Shown: positions 63,747-64,000 of the stretch, one piece after another
How the letters are laid out: each line of letters starts with the position of its first letter
Position numbering within the stretch: the first letter of the stretch is position 1
Source: CAYGZL01 sp964354345
Lineage (GTDB): Bacteria > Chloroflexota > Anaerolineae > Anaerolineales > UBA4823
Length of the DNA stretch: 64,000 bases
Direction of reading: 5' to 3'
NCBI GenBank assembly: GCA_964354345.1
Contig: CAYGZL010000016.1
Location: 3,324-67,323 of the forward strand
Position numbers and translations under genes: made by a program
Notes under the pieces: generated by a model
The model's database searches: none
What the model saw: only the letters and a program-made list of their open reading frames with translations
Told to the model about the DNA's origin: nothing

Positions 63747-64000
63747 ATGACATTAACCAACGGACAAATTCTTAAAGAGCGCTACCGCATTGACGGAGGG
63801 TTGGGAGGGGGCGGCTTCGGCGAAGTCTACCTGGCCTACGACCTGTCCCTGGAAGGGCACGTCGCCATCAAAGAGAGCCTGGATGTTTCGCCGCAGGCCG
63901 AAGCCAATTTCAAACGTGAAGCGGTTTTACTATTTAAGATAGATCACCCCAATTTACCGCGGGTGCTGGACCGCTTCAGCCTGCTCGGGCAGGGGCATTA
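63747..64000 (+). CDS. Ser/Thr protein kinase, N-terminal part (cut by window end)
   Basis: ATG 63747 with AGAGGG about 6 bases upstream opens a frame to the right edge. The 84 visible residues have the kinase glycine-rich loop GLGGGGFGEVYLAYD, the ATP-binding lysine in VAIKES and the early HPNLPRVL segment of eukaryotic-like (Hanks-type) kinases. The catalytic loop lies beyond the window. Position after an orphan solute-binding protein hints at a sensing role, not proven. Confidence 0.9.
   Translation, partial: MTLTNGQILKERYRIDGGLGGGGFGEVYLAYDLSLEGHVAIKESLDVSPQAEANFKREAVLLFKIDHPNLPRVLDRFSLLGQGH

Overview
The window looks like a chromosomal segment of a Chloroflexota bacterium, probably of the Anaerolineae type. 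This is inferred from gene content (DUF711, DUF6504, paired TPR proteins, secreted proteins with Thr/Pro-rich linkers, an hrcA-grpE-dnaK-dnaJ-prmA-polX order) and from bacterial sigma-70 promoters; no rRNA is present to confirm it. Coding density is high, base composition is moderate, and I see no transposase, integrase, tRNA, rRNA or CRISPR array.

Region by region. 1-9.7 kb: the end of an unidentified protein, an ABC-2 exporter (ATPase plus two permeases, + strand), a SWIM zinc-finger protein, a YvlD-like membrane protein, a second ABC-2 exporter on the - strand, and a methyltransferase. 9.7-17.5 kb: rho with a long leader, a lytic transglycosylase-like exported protein, DNA polymerase I with an intact proofreading site, a repeat-containing exported protein and a DUF6504 protein. 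17.5-27.9 kb, - strand: a stress operon (hrcA-grpE-dnaK-dnaJ-prmA-polX, then a CAP/LysM protein) behind a promoter with a CIRCE operator, preceded by a pseudouridine synthase and trmD. 28-34.8 kb: two TPR proteins, groES-groEL with a second CIRCE, and RNase J with a structured leader. 34.8-39.2 kb, - strand: an Nramp-family transporter next to a soluble PRC/MgtE_N/CBS protein, an M42 peptidase and Pcm.

39.2-46.6 kb: a tryptophan T-box leader controls trpS-dtd. A PyrK/PyrD-like pair follows on the other strand, then an SPFH protein, selD and a gamma-glutamyltransferase-like gene. selD is itself a selenoprotein gene: its reading frame runs through an in-frame TGA at 43975-43977 (Sec24, with Lys27), followed by a SECIS-like hairpin. 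Ordinary gene calling would lose the first 35 residues, including the catalytic one.

46.6-64 kb: a fatty-acid/electron-transfer cluster (acyl-CoA dehydrogenase, etfB, etfA, a cNMP-binding protein, a NifU-like protein) with a 13-bp tandem repeat; two paralogous lipoproteins leading into a tightly packed set of RNA-modification and macro-domain genes; DUF711; two tandem ArsR-DUF2087 regulators with a palindromic operator; uvrA; a peptide-binding-type exported protein; and the start of a Ser/Thr protein kinase cut by the window end.

The strongest items for a second look are the selenocysteine SelD, the Trp T-box with a non-consensus antiterminator, the split Nramp/MgtE-like pair, the divergent PyrK/PyrD pair and the 13-bp repeat array. 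Function assignments rest on motif recognition by eye; no database search was run.
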